In this document: piece after piece, positions 11,667 through 43,739 of the stretch
Numbering within the stretch: position 1 is the first letter of the stretch
Layout of the letters: the number at the start of each line of letters is the position of its first letter
Origin: Elysia crispata
Lineage: Eukaryota; Mollusca; Gastropoda; Plakobranchidae
Length of the DNA stretch: 64,000 nucleotides
Assembly (NCBI GenBank): GCA_033675545.1
Contig: JAWDGP010004715.1
Location: forward strand, 323,501 to 387,500
Reading direction: 5' to 3'
Translations under genes and position numbers: made by a program
The notes under the pieces: model-generated
What the model saw: the letters and a program-made list of their open reading frames with translations, nothing else
Databases searched by the model: none
Told to the model about the DNA's origin: nothing

Positions 11667-14600
11667 ATGACATGTAAAACTTTGTTGATAACTCTCGGCC
11701 TTGTGGTGGCCAACTTCCGGTGGAGCCAAGGTCATGGTTATCTGATGGACCCTCCCGCCAGGTCAAGCATGTGGAGAGAGAATTTTAACACGCCTCGCAA
11801 TTATAACGATAACCAGCTCAACTGCGGAGGATACTTTGTGAGTACACTTTTTTCAGAATTTAGTAGACGTCAGGAAGGATTTTCTCGAAATATCAAGGTC
11901 AAACTTATGCAAATTGACAAGCAACAGAGATGCTCAAAGTCAAAATGGAAAGTTTTTATATTTTTCGAAGTCTGGTCTAGTTTTAAATGGTTACGGTTAA
12001 CCCACTGTTCAGTATCTTAAACTCCTTTCGTATTTTGTAATATTTTACAGTTATAGTTCTTTGTTTTGAAGATCGCCAGCAGATTTCAGCTGCAAATCGA
12101 ATGTGAATTTTGTTTTTTTGCTTTGTTCATTCAAGTGCCAACCTTATCATCAGAATCCCTGTATTTTCTCAAATCATTATTTATCATTGGAAAATTGCAG
12201 TTGCTCAATGTATTTTATCACTGTTCATGACTGGTGGGAAAATGTTCGATCCTTTACGCTCTAAGTCCTCTTCTGTCCTAATTCTGTGTTCAAGCCATTT
12301 AACCATAATTTCAATCAACAAAAAACTTATGCAAAGATTGATTACTTTACATGTTCGACTGTTTGTTTTTTCTATCAGATTGTCTCGGTTTGTGATATTC
12401 TGTGCTATAATGCTAAGATAGTATGATCACTTTTTCTTCATTTTGTATTTTTTTTTTCAAGGTTTATTTGCATACATAAGGTATAATAGTAGAAGAAATC
12501 AAGTGTGCGTGTTGATCTTTTTTGAACTGTACGTAAAGACCGCAATTAAAGCTAATGGTAACCAGAGGGGATCAATAGCCCCTTTCTTGGATTTTATGTC
12601 TGTCATAAACAACAACAAATTACATCATCCAACAGCCGTGCCGTGAAGCAATTTAGAAAGGATTCAAAGGAGAAAAGAAAAAATATACCATTGGTCTGAT
12701 TAATTCTTTAGGATTCCTAAGTACATGCATTATCTATTGGCAGTTGTCATCGAAGTCAACGTAATAACTTAGAGTGTTCTTTTTCGTTTTTTTTTTTTCC
12801 TTCACGACTTTTTAAATACATTCCACGTTAATGTTTGTGGTGCAAAACTTTTCGCTACTTTTCTTGTAGCAAAGTTTACAATGAAGCGAATGTTACTAAC
12901 TTTAGATAAGGACTAGAGGAAAAAAAGGTAGGAAGATTACCTGTGTGTGTGTTGGTACTGGCCTGGGTTGCGTAATTAAAACTTTATTTACAGTCGAAAA
13001 AAAAGCTGAAATGTCTTTTTGCTATCAACATTAAAAACTTGCCTTTCTGTCACTGCAACTTATATCATATTTTTTTAAATCTTAGCTTTTTTAAACGGTG
13101 ATTTTTTTTTTGTCCATTTTCAACTTTTAAGGTCCATTTCAGTCCATTTCTTCCTTTGATATTTTGTGACTCTAATGTCCTTATTTTCGTTGCTGTTCTG
13201 CCTGTTCTTTTTTATGTGTTTTTTGCCTTTCCTAATATTATTTTAAAAAAAAAACGAAAGAAAAACGAAAAAAAACCACAAAAACCACTTTTAGTTGTCT
13301 TGTCCCTGTCTGTGACAACAAGACATAAATTGTTCAATAATCATGTCTTTACGATGTTTTACGGCCCAAAAGCATTCTAAAATACTTCACGTAGTATTTA
13401 ACCCCGGCACTGAATCTACAATTTTCCCAAATCCGGCTGCTGGAGAACTATGTGGAAATTAAGACAATAGTGAGCTAATATTTTGTGAAATCCAAATCTA
13501 TTTATAGATACTTTTAACCATTCCTTGTCATGTCAGGTTGTGCAACTTATCGTCCTTTTTGCGGGAATTCTTCACCTTCCTTTAGCGTGGTTAAAGGGTT
13601 TTTAAATAGATTAGCAAAGTACAGACGTGACAGATTTCTTGTATTTAGAACTGTTCATGATGGACTCTTTCTTTTCCCTCTACCACAAATCTCATTGATG
13701 ATCTGACATCTCGCTCCCTCGCGTCTTTCATTGCGAACATTCAAATTTATTTCTGAAAAAAAAAATGTGGATCCTAATTTTCAGTGAAAATGTTTTCTAA
13801 GAGGGGCTTTTTAGGAAAATCTTAGCACTATTGTGAATCTTGAAGTTAAATCATTTTAACTCTTTTGCCCAATTTTTCTACAGTTCTAATAAATGTATAA
13901 TAATAGTTTTGTCAGTTGCCGGTCGAGGGTGCCCAAGCTGGAAACCTGGTCCTGGTCAATAGGATCATCCCCCAATAATTCCTCCCTTCTTTACGTGAAT
14001 ATTTCTATAGTAAGATGAACAGTCGCACAGATTGCCCTCTCTTCTCCACCTCAATGTTTCTATAGTAAGATGAACAGTCGCACAGATTGCCCTCTCTTCT
14101 CCACCTCAATGTTTCTATAGTAAGATGAACAGTCGCACAGATTGCCCTCTCTTCTCCACCTCAATGTTTCTATAGTAAGATGAACAGTCGCACAGATTGC
14201 CCTCTCTTCTCCACCTCAATGTTTCTATAGTAAGATGAACAGTCGCACAGATTGCCCTCTCTTCTCCACCTCAATGTTTCTATAGTAAGATGAACAGTCG
14301 CACAGATTGCCCACTCGTCTCCTCGCGTCTCCACCTCAATGTTTCTATAGTAAGATGAACAGTCGCACAGATTGCCCTCTCTTCTCCACCTCAATGTTTC
14401 TATAGTAAGATGAACAGTCGCACAGATTGCCCTCTCTTCTCCACCTCAATGTTTCTATAGTAAGATGAACAGTCGCACAGATTGCCCTCTCTTCTCCACC
14501 TCAATGTTTCTATAGTAAGATGAACAGTCGCACAGATTGCCCTCTCTTCTCCACCTCAATGTTTCTATAGTAAGATGAACAGTCGCACAGATTGCCCTCT

Positions 14601-17600
14601 CTTCTCCACCTCAATGTTTCTATAGTAAGATGAACAGTCGCACAGATTGCCCTCTCTTCTCCACCTCAATGTTTCTATAGTAAGATGAACAGTCGCACAG
14701 ATTGCCCTCTCTTCTCCACCTCAATGTTTCTATAGTAAGATGAACAGTCGCACAGATTGCCCTCTCTTCTCCACCTCAATGTTTCTATAGTAAGATGAAC
14801 AGTCGCACAGATTGCCCTCTCTTCTCCACCTCAATGTTTCTATAGTAAGATGAACAGTCGCACAGATTGCCCTCTCTTCTCCACCTCAATGTTTCTATAG
14901 TAAGATGAACAGTCGCACAGATTGCCCTCTCTTCTCCACCTCAATGTTTCTATAGTAAGATGAACAGTCGCACAGATTGCCCCAGAGTTTCCTCTCTTCT
15001 CCACCTCAATGTTTCTATAGTAAGATGAACAGTCGCACAGATTGCCCTCTCTTCTCCACCTCAATGTTTCTATAGTAAGATGAACAGTCGCACAGATTGC
15101 CCCAGAGTTTCCTCTCTTCTCCACCTCAATGTTTCTATAGTAAGATGAACAGTCGCACAGATTGCCCCAGAGTTTCCTCTCTTCTCCACCTCAATGTTTC
15201 TATAGTAAGGTGAACAGTCGCACAGATTGCCCCAGAGTTTCCTCTCTTCTCCACCTCAATGTTTCTATAGTAAGGTGAACAGTCGCACAGATTGCCCCAG
15301 AGTTTCCTCTCTTCTCCACCTCAAAGTTTCTATAGTAAGGTGAACAGTCGCACAGATTGCCCCAGAGTTTCCTCTCTTCTCCACCTCAATGTTTCTATAG
15401 TAAGATGAACAGTCGCACAGATTGCCCCAGAGTTTCCTCTCTTCTCCACCTCAAAGTTTCTATAGTAAGGTGAACAGTCGCACAGATTGCCCCAGAGTTT
15501 CCTCTCTTCTCCACCTCAATGTTTCTATAGTAAGATGAACAGTCGCACAGATTGCCCCAGAGTTTCCTCTCTTCTCCACCTCAATGTTTCTATAGTAAGG
15601 TGAACAGTCGCACAGATTGCCCCAGAGTTTCCTCTCTTCTCCACCTCAATGTTTCTATAGTAAGATGAACAGTCGCACAGATTGCCCCAGAGTTTCCTCT
15701 CTTCTCCACCTCAAAGTTTCTATAGTAAGGTGAACAGTCGCACAGATTGCCCCAGAGTTTCCTCTCTTCTCCACCTCAAAGTTTCTATAGTAAGGTGAAC
15801 AGTCGCACAGATTGCCCCAGAGTTTCCTCTCTTCTCCACCTCAATGTTTCTATAGTAAGGTGAACAGTCGCACAGATTGCCCCAGAGTTTCCTCTCTTCT
15901 CCACCTCAAAGTTTCTATAGTAAGGTGAACAGTCGCACAGATTGCCCCAGAGTTTCCTCTCTTCTCCACCTCAAAGTTTCTATAGTAAGATGAACAGTCG
16001 CACAGATTGCCCCAGAGTTTCCTCTCTTCTCCACCTCAAAGTTTCTATAGTAAGGTGAACAGTCGCACAGATTGCCCCAGAGTTTCCTCTCTTCTCCACC
16101 TCAATGTTTCTATAGTAAGATGAACAGTCGCACAGATTGCCCCAGAGTTTCCTCTCTTCTCCACCTCAAAGTTTCTATAGTAAGATGAACAGTCGCACAG
16201 ATTGCCCCAGAGTTTCCTCTCTTCTCCACCTCAAAGTTTCTATAGTAAGATGAACAGTCGCACAGATTGCCCCAGAGTTTCCTCTCTTCTCCACCTCAAA
16301 GTTTCTATAGTAAGGTGAACAGTCGCACAGATTGCCCCAGAGTTTCCTCTCTTCTCCACCTCAAAGTTTCTATAGTAAGGTGAACAGTCGCACAGATTGC
16401 CCCAGAGTTTCCTCTCTTCTCCACCTCAAAGTTTCTATAGTAAGGTGAACAGTCGCACAGATTGCCCCAGAGTTTCCTCTCTTCTCCACCTCAAAGTTTC
16501 TATAGTAAGATGAACAGTCGCACAGATTGCCCCAGAGTTTCCTCTCTTCTCCACCTCAAAGTTTCTATAGTAAGATGAACAGTCGCACAGATTGCCCCAG
16601 AGTTTCCTCTCTTCTCCACCTCAAAGTTTCTATAGTAAGGTGAACAGTCGCACAGATTGCCCCAGAGTTTCCTCTCTTCTCCACCTCAAAGTTTCTATAG
16701 TAAGGTGAACAGTCGCACAGATTGCCCCAGAGTTTCCTCTCTTCTCCACCTCAAAGTTTCTATAGTAAGATGAACAGTCGCACAGATTGCCCCAGAGTTT
16801 CCTCTCTTCTCCACCTCAATGTTTCTACAGTAAGATGAACAGTCGCACAGATTGCCCCAGAGTTTCCTCTCTTCTCCACCTCAAAGTTTCTATAGTAAGA
16901 TGAACAGTCGCACAGATTGCCCCAGAGTTTCCTCTCTTCTCCACCTCAATGTTTCTATAGTAAGATGAACAGTCGCACAGATTGCCCCAGAGTTTCCTCT
17001 CTTCTCCACCTCAATGTTTCTATAGTAAGATGAACAGTCGCACAGATTGCCCCAGAGTTTCCTCTCTTCTCCACCTCAAAGTTTCTATAGTAAGGTGAAC
17101 AGTCGCACAGATTGCCCCAGAGTTTCCTCTCTTCTCCACCTCAATGTTTCTATAGTAAGATGAACAGTCGCACAGATTGCCCCAGAGTTTCCTCTCTTCT
17201 CCACCTCAATGTTTCTATAGTAAGATGAACAGTCGCACAGATTGCCCCAGAGTTTCCTCTCTTCTCCACCTCAATGTTTCTATAGTAAGATGAACAGTCG
17301 CACAGATTGCCCCAGAGTTTCCTCTCTTCTCCACCTCAATGTTTCTATAGTAAGATGAACAGTCGCACAGATTGCCCCAGAGTTTCCTCTCTTCTCCACC
17401 TCAATGTTTCTATAGTAAGATGAACAGTCGCACAGATTGCCCCAGAGTTTCCTCTCTTCTCCACCTCAATGTTTCTATAGTAAGATGAACAGTCGCACAG
17501 ATTGCCCCAGAGTTTCCTCTCTTCTCCACCTCAAAGTTTCTATAGTAAGGTGAACAGTCGCACAGATTGCCCCAGAGTTTCCTCTCTTCTCCACCTCAAT

Positions 17601-19414
17601 GTTTCTATTGTAAGATGAACAGTCGCACAGATTGCCCTCTCTTCTCCACCTCAATGTTTCTATAGTAAGGTGAACAGTCGCACAGATTGCCCCAGAGTTT
17701 CCTCTCTTCTCCACCTCAATGTTTCTATAGTAAGATGAACAGTCGCACAGATTGCCCCAGAGTTTCCTCTCTTCTCCACCTCAAAGTTTCTATAGTAAGG
17801 TGAACAGTCGCACAGATTGCCCCAGAGTTTCCTCTCTTCTCCACCTCAAAGTTTCTATAGTAAGGTGAACAGTCGCACAGATTGCCCTCTCTTCTCCACC
17901 TCAATGTTTCTATAGTAAGATGAACAGTCGCACAGATTGCCCCAGAGTTTCCTCTCTTCTCCACCTCAATGTTTCTATAGTAAGATGAACAGTCGCACAG
18001 ATTGCCCCAGAGTTTCCTCTCTTCTCCACCTCAAAGTTTCTATAGTAAGATGAACAGTCGCACAGATTGCCCCAGAGTTTCCTCTCTTCTCCACCTCAAA
18101 GTTTCTATAGCAAGGTTAATAGACGCACAATTTGCCTCAGAGAATTTCTTCACTTCTCCCCATACAAATTTCTATAGTAAGATTATAAGTTCCCTAAGAG
18201 AATTTCTCACTTCAAGATGGTGGACGAGTGTCCTACTGCATACATTCGAATATAGTTTTACTACGCAAGAATAAAGAAGATTAAGAAGTTTTTTTTTCTT
18301 TTTTCTTTTTTTCCTTAAGCTGTTTTTCATCTCTAATGCCCACTTCTGGTTTGATGAAAGCAGTATACTTTACTCACATTGGTCTGTCAGGAAAGATACA
18401 TGTGATTTGAAAGATGATTTAACTGCTTCAGCGTGCTAAGGCTTTTACAGTAACCGTTCACTCTACTTCATATTATTTTATTATTGCTTGCGATTAAGCA
18501 TTCTACACTCTTTTAGATATACACAAGTCCTGGCTGCATACTACGATAAGATTCTTAACATTTCTCTTCAAATCGCAATCGATAGATCTACTACATAGAA
18601 TTAAATATCTTCACATTTAAGAAGCTGCATGTATTTTGCATAGTTAAAAATAATGCTATTGTGTTTCGGGTGGGTCCTATTGTGTTACTCGTACTAGTAA
18701 TAACTGGTTATTTTCGCCTTAGTCTTTGCTATCTCTGTCCCCTGCCTTACTACATCCAGTTTACCCTGCCTCAATCAACTTTTGAAGAATAAAAAAATAC
18801 CTGTATGAAATGAAAATAAAAACCAACTTTGTTTCTTGTTTCTAGATCTTTCAATAACGAGGAATAACTAAAATACGGATTCAAAGCTTTGAGAATACAT
18901 GACACAACGGTGTTACGCTCAGAGTATATCTCATTTGATATTCCAACATGGTGCTGTAACATTTAGGAGTCTTTCAGTTTTCACCAGTATAATCTAATTC
19001 TTTTTCTTAACCTGTACAAGTAAGAGTACCTGTAATTTGATATCAAACCACATGACCTCGATACCTGTCGTTCAACCCAGAACCAGTGGAGCAGGAACCG
19101 CGGCAAGTGTGGCATCTGTGGCGATCCCTTCGAGCAGCCGCAGCCACGAGACAACGAGTCTGGCGGCAAGTACGGTAAGGGCGTCATCTCCAGGACCTAC
19201 ACCCAAGGTCAAGAGGTCACCTTCAAGGTCATGATCACAGCCAATCATTTTGGCTGGTTTGAGTTCAGACTCTGTCCCGATGGCTCGCCCACTACACCTG
19301 TAACTGAAGCTTGTTTGGACAGGTGATACAATCATGTTGTCTGCCAAGTTTTAATACTTGTGCGTGTTTGGGTTCAATGTAATCAAGTTTTGAAGTTAAC
19401 GATAGTCTCTCTCT

Positions 19415-19489
<75 letters not shown>

Positions 19490-22289
19490 ATTACCAAATC
19501 TCTGAATCAATTTTGCATTTATTCTCTTCATTGAATTTTCAATTCTTTATCCGCTTGCCATACTCAATCCCTTTCTCTGTTTTTTTTTTTTTTTTTTTTT
19601 TTTTACTGATTGCAACTTATTTTAATTAATTTATTTGCCGGTTTGTCTGTATGTCACTGTCTGTCCACAAGTTCATCCGTTTCCTTGCTTTTCCGCAGTT
19701 GTTACATCTCGTCTGTAACATCTCCATCTCTCTATCTTTCTGTCCCTCACTATCATTTTTCTCTCCTGCTCCTTGTTAATACTGCTACTACCTGTACTGC
19801 TTCTCTCAATCCTCATAAGCTATCGTAGATCCCATGGTCCTTCGTCTCCAGTTTCTCTCTCTCTCCACTCGCAGAAGTTTTGTCCACATTTCCGTGACAT
19901 CAAATTTGCCTTATTTATTTTCGCTTTTCTCGGTTTAGTTAATTTTATCTTGTATGTGTTGCGGCCCTCTGTATCCGCACGGCAGATACCTGCTGCAGCT
20001 TGCTGACGGATCCGGCACAAGATTTGACCTGGGCTCTACTCGTAACGCCGTATCCGTCGGACTCCGCCTGCCTGCCGGGGTCACCTGTACACAGTGCGTG
20101 CTACAGTGGAAGTGGCATGCGGGTAAGCTTGTTTTAAAACCTAGTTTGTTTTTTTTTCCCTTGTGATTCATAAGGGGAAAAAGAACATTCTAATTGATAA
20201 ATTAGTACTGCCTTTGTTTTCCTAGCGCTATCTTTTCTGTGCTAACTAGTGCAAAACAATGCTCAACCAAAAATGTTTGAATCTAAGTGCAACTGTCAAA
20301 GGTTAAATGAAAATAATTTTTGGTTTTCTAATTATATTTTTCCTCTGGCAATAATATTACACTGATAGCGCCAAAATTTGTTTCAAACAAAAAGCTTCTT
20401 GAGATCCCCAAAATTTTAATTTAACTTTCCTCTGTGGGCTACACTTGAGCCAGTAAAATACAGTGGATGAGTCCCACCGTGCTCTATGTACGTGTAATAC
20501 GGAAAGTCTTTTCAAAAGGTGTGAAACGTTGATGGCAACCATACACTGCACCCTTAACCTTTGTTGCAAAATTTGAAAAATGTAATTGCATCTATAACAA
20601 GAACATCAATGCTTCGAGTCTGTCAAAAGTACAAGTTGTACTAATGCTGTGTGGAATTTGACAAGAGTATTACATGTATAATTTGTTGTATAAGTCTCGA
20701 AGCCTAAGGATATACAAACCGTAAAGAAACCCTGATCTAGTTGACCAACATTTCATCTCTAGAATGTATGCTGCGATTTGCATTGAAATTCCTTGACAGT
20801 CTTAATATAGACCCTCATACCACATTAGTAGGCTAGGTGTACATAAGCTAACTTATTTTAACTTCATTTTGAATTAACACGATGTGCATGAATCACCGAC
20901 ACAGGAAATAATAACGGCGTCAATCCTGACATGACATCCTGTTTGGGATGCGGACCCCAAGAAGAGTTCTATGGCTGTGCTGATATCGCCATTACAGGAA
21001 ACGGAAACAACGCGAGTCCAACGTTTCCAAACGCTGCAGTCACTAACCCGGCAACCTTCGCACCGGTCCAGTTCGACACGTTCCCGACTGTTCCTAATCT
21101 CCAGGCCAGAACGACACAGGCTCCAAACACACCACGACCTTCGACCCTCACTGTCAAACCCACTGGAGGTTTTATGCCCATCACCCTGCCGACAAGGGGT
21201 CCTCAAATGGCCAGCTCGGGGTCCACTACAGGCAATGGTATCCTGCCAAGTAGTTTCAAACCGCTTGATCCACTAGCCACTATACGTCCCATCACTTCTA
21301 GACCGCAGCCAACGATGGTTGTGCCACAAACTGCAGCCTCTATCATTCAGACTCAAACGCCCGGCCCACATAACAGCATTCTGCCAAGCAGTTTTAAGCC
21401 CATAACCCCAAGAGTAACATTTCCACCTGTCACTTCTATCAGACCTCAACCCACAATGACAATGCCACAAACTACAAGTACTACCATTCAGACTCAAACG
21501 CCCCGTCCAAGTAACATTTTGCCGAGCAGTTTCAAGCCTATCACTCCTAGAATCACAGGTGCCCCCATCACATTTCGACCACAACCGACAATAACAGTAC
21601 CACAAACGACAACCCTGACCACCCAAAGCCAAACGTTACGACCTGACCTGCCAGTTAGTTTTCAGCCAATCACACCGCGCCCGACCGCCTCTCCGATCTC
21701 AGTAAAACCCCAAACCACGATAATATTACCCCAGTTCACCCAGGTAAAAACCACTCCACCCCACACACCTTGTTCTGCAACGAGCATGCCAACTAAGTTT
21801 CAACCCATAACACCTCACCCAACGGCCCCGCTGACACGAGCGCCTCAGACAACCAAGGCCAGTACGGCGGTGTACCGACCGTCACCAACACTGGCTCCAT
21901 TTGTCCCGGGCACAGCAAGCGGCCCGTTCATCCCACTGACCAACACGCCCACGCAGATGATAACCAATGCCGCAAACCCCAGCACCCAGCCAACGACCCG
22001 CCCTTTCAGGATCACATTCTTCCGCCCTTCCCTTACAACGACGAAAATTCCAACTACAACGCCATCAACCACAGTTAAACCAATTATCTTCACCCTAGGT
22101 AGCACAACAGGCCGCCCCCAGCCGGCTGCAGTGGGCACAGTTGCACCTCCTCCCCCGAGCTTGATCCAGGGGAAAACATGCTACGGCATTAACTCGTGGG
22201 CGGGGAATAAACAACTCGACCAGTGGTGTCATGCGCAATGCAACACGCTGGGTGGCACCTGTCCACCAGAGTTTTGTGAATGCGTGTAA
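11667..22289 (+). CDS. Secreted AA15-type lytic polysaccharide monooxygenase with mucin-like linker and C-terminal Cys domain
   Basis: AA15 enzymes are copper oxygenases that cleave chitin or cellulose oxidatively outside the cell. Exons: 11667-11837, 19081-19322, 19986-20122, 20905-22289; all GT-AG, phases 0, 2, 1; 644 aa. Residues 1-22 are a signal peptide, leaving His23 as the mature N-terminus (HGYLMDPPARSSMWR), as the copper brace requires. His113 (ITANHFGWFEF) and Tyr206 (EEFYGCAD) are mature positions 91 and 184, the second brace His and axial Tyr positions I recall for the firebrat AA15 enzyme. The paired cysteines in KCGICGDP, CTQC and CLGCG are family features. Residues about 215-605 form a Thr/Pro-rich, probably O-glycosylated linker. 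Residues 609-643 hold a C-x15-C-x3-C-x6-C-x4-C-x-C domain of a type seen at the end of other animal AA15 proteins, possibly carbohydrate-binding. Substrate cannot be told. The start is fixed by the signal peptide and mature His. Confidence 0.95.
14003..18115. repeat. 4.1 kb minisatellite with 55- and 65-bp units inside AA15 intron 1
   Basis: The unit contains CTATAGTAAGATGAACAGTC and GCACAGATTGCC. About 66 copies lie head to tail. The left part (to about 15000) is almost all 55-bp units. From about 15100 on nearly all units are 65 bp, carrying a 10-bp insertion (CCAGAGTTTC) after ATTGCC; isolated 55-bp units return near 17631 and 17881. Two point variants, TCAAT/TCAAA and TAAGA/TAAGG, alternate in patches. 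One odd unit at about 14308-14335 carries CACTCGTCTCCTCGC. Decayed copies extend to about 18215. Frames open across it on - are artefacts of the repeat. Confidence 0.99.
18216..19080. other. Rest of AA15 intron 1
   Basis: Ordinary AT-rich intron sequence after the minisatellite, with a short T-rich run near 18290. The acceptor before exon 2 is ttcaacccag. Confidence 0.7.
19406..19489. repeat. (CT)n(CA)n microsatellite in AA15 intron 2
   Basis: About 30 CT units with one small interruption are followed by about 11 CA units. A 25-base T run follows at 19580-19604, and the intron stays pyrimidine-rich to exon 3. Confidence 0.95.
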
Positions 22290-22363
22290 CTGTAAGGTTT
22301 CTGACATTGAAAAGATAAAACTAGTGTCAAAAATTGTGTGAACATCTTGTAAAAAAAATGAAA

Positions 22364-22369
22364 AATAAA
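22364..22369 (+). terminator. Polyadenylation signal of the AA15 gene
   Basis: AATAAA lies 75 nt downstream of the TAA stop and is the first such hexamer. The A-rich context makes the exact site uncertain. Confidence 0.5.
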
Positions 22370-24031
22370 AAGATTCAGAAGATCACACCACAGATCATAG
22401 TCGAGTCGCTTGAGCTTTGAGCATGCAGTGAGAAAGATGAAAATATGAACGATTGCTAAAATTAACATGCGGAGGAAGATATAAATATTCAATAACCTTC
22501 AATCTTTGGTCGTGATGATCTTGATAGTACAAAACCATGAAACTTCAAATTTGTTGAAAATATAATCGCGTAATATCTTTGTTGTCTGAATATTTCAGGA
22601 TATTTAGAGATATTGTGCTTTTATCATAGCATGCATCTGTATTATACTTTAATCATATTTCAAAGATCATACAAGAGCAAACATCTACCCATTTTTTAAA
22701 CCAATCTAAGATCCCTACGTCACTTCTATACTTTCTTGGTCTTTAAAAAATAATACAACATGTTGTAACCAACGAAAATGAAAGTAAAGATTTTGACAAC
22801 TGCAGAAATTCGATGAGTGCAGCATGCTCTGATATTTTCAATTGGTTGTAATAACACCAAAAAGTTAAATTGTGACAGGGTCTTAAGATGATAATATCCT
22901 ACGAATATAGATAAAACCAAATTACATGTAGTATATGACCTCAACAGTGAATCACTAATAATACAGTCTAAGCCGTGTATTGTTTCCAGAAAGGTGGAAG
23001 TCAAAAGCGTAGGGAAAATTTAAAAAATAAAGAATTTGGTCGAGTTCAAGACAACTTAGAGCTGATTGAAATGGTCAAGAATACTATGAAACTGAAAATA
23101 TATTATTACAGAAACTAAAGAGACACAAAAGTGAAGTCACAATGCCAGAAAACGGGAAAATTATTAAAAGAAATAAAATCATTGCAAAATTTCATAGATG
23201 TAAGTTATTTTGGCAATAAATGCTTATACCATTGTATACTCATCGAATTTGTAATATTGTGAACTGTTAGTGTTACCAAATACTTTTACTTCACTGGGCT
23301 GTAATATAAATTTGGTAAGAAGTGGTAGGACCAGGTTCCACTTTGTCACAATAGGATTCAACAATAAAGCTATTTGACTGTCAGTGTCATATATAATATT
23401 AATAGCATAGAGCATCACAGGGGATTTTTTGAATGATACAGTCCACCCACTACAGTTGATCTCAGCCCTATTCTGCATAATCTACAAGCTCCTGTCTAGC
23501 TGGGCAAAATTAAAAAGGTGAGGCCTTAAACTCACCCACAGACATCCAGAGTGGAGGTCAAACCCACAGCAGGTGCAGAACACATTAAGAATAAATCTAA
23601 TTCTGGTTGATGGAATTTGAAAAATAATTTTAAAAAGGTTAATTTTAAAAATTAGACCTAATCCAAAATGCTTGATCAATTTTTTTTTTAACAAAAAAAA
23701 AAAAAAAAAAAAACTTAGTTAAATTTTAAACATCTTACAAAATCTAATTCACTTGCTTTGGAATTTTATGTTTTTCATATCATAAATAAAAGAATAAGAG
23801 AGTAAAAAGATATGCGGTGTACAGACTGATGATCAATCCATAAGGATTGCCATTATAAGTTCAGTGTCTCATACAAACGTTAGTTCAGAATTAATATTTT
23901 GATTTTTGATACATATGTCCTGTAAAAGTATTTTAAGAAACTAAAAGTTTAAATTGATTGCACATTACATGAACATAAGAATAAAAGATGTATAAAAAAA
24001 AAGACGTATTGGATATCTACATAAATGGATC

Positions 24032-24037
24032 TTTATT
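24032..24037 (-). terminator. Candidate polyadenylation signal after the distal Beclin-1 last exon
   Basis: AATAAA on - about 430 nt after the stop codon of the 24572-24464 exon. It is the nearest canonical hexamer seen. Confidence 0.35.
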
Positions 24038-24463
24038 TTCAAAATATACAAAAAACATTCATAAAATTTTCATTTCAATTCATAAAACACAACAGAATTA
24101 CATACTTCACAACATACATAAACAATACAACCAGTCGCTTTTCTTCATAATTTCAAATAAGGGGGAAATGTACATGTTAGAATCAACTCTCAATACACTT
24201 TCATAACTCACCTTTTGTCTCACAAGCCAGCTCATAAGACTCATCATGTTACAAAGAGCTAGACATTTCCAAGAATTTTATCAATTCTTAAAAGTTACAT
24301 AGATTTTCACCCCACCCAAACCAGCTTTATATCACACAAACGTTGTTGCAGTCAGTTCCAGTCTTTTCCTTGAAAAATGTCACATTTGTCCCACATGTAA
24401 TCCCCACTAACTTAGATCAATTCCCAGAAAAATCCTGCATCATGCCAGCGGAGTCACAGTCAA

Positions 24464-43078
<18,615 letters not shown>

Positions 43079-43739
43079 TTTTGCTCCTGAATGTGATCAA
43101 ATCACTTCTCACAAATAATTTTTGCCCATGAAAGATCTGCCTGTTATGAGAATTCAAGTATTTAAACAAGAAATGATTTATAACATTGCAATATGATAAA
43201 TTATCAGGTAAAAATATGAGCATCAAAGTTGAGATTCAAATTTATTCAGCCTGCTTTTCTATTAATTTCAGGTAGGTCTTGTCTAAAGATAACGCTAAAA
43301 AATATTTGAAAACAACAAAAATCTTTTTATTCTCATAGTCCCTATAATAAAAATTGGGAGCTTTTCTTTTTCATTTTAAAGTTTACAAGCCATGCAGTTT
43401 TAAAAATCAAAGAAGGGTAACCATAGAATGATTTTTAATATGTTCAAAGTTTGATGAGATAAGTCTAAAAATATTTTAAAATGTCAGGAAGTTTATTTTC
43501 AAAGTCTTAATGTCTTTTCATGTTAAGGACCAACTCGAGTTCAATATAAATTTATGGTGCTGATAATTTTTAAACTATTAAAAGTAGAAATTACCCAAAC
43601 CAATATTGTGAATTCAATTGTGACTTACCAATTGTTATAAGTTCAAATGTTTCCTATATAAAATTGGATAAACGCACGCTTTGAAATTATTATTATTATT
43701 AAATCGGCATTGCTTACTGTACACGGTAGTAATGTGGAC

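Larger units (their letters stand above)
22290..24463. other. Intergenic gap between convergent AA15 and Beclin-1 genes
   Basis: No coding sequence recognised. An AATAAA at 22364-22369, 75 nt after the AA15 stop, is a plausible polyadenylation signal on +. Another at 24037-24032 on - lies about 430 nt after the distal Beclin-1 stop. A poly-A run sits at 23693-23713. The two genes end tail to tail with about 2.2 kb between stop codons. Confidence 0.6.

Noticed and set aside
14170..17964. Repeated frames on - containing CATVHLTIETLRWRREG
   Set aside because: They are by-products of the 55/65-bp minisatellite; 65 and 55 are not multiples of 3, so no frame persists.
13981..18115. Direct repeats at regular spacing, considered as a CRISPR array
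   Set aside because: Units are contiguous with no unique spacers, lie in an animal intron, and no cas gene is present.
20874..22138. Several antisense frames over the last AA15 exon
   Set aside because: They are shadows of the GC-richer coding exon on +, which has clear domain support and splice phase.
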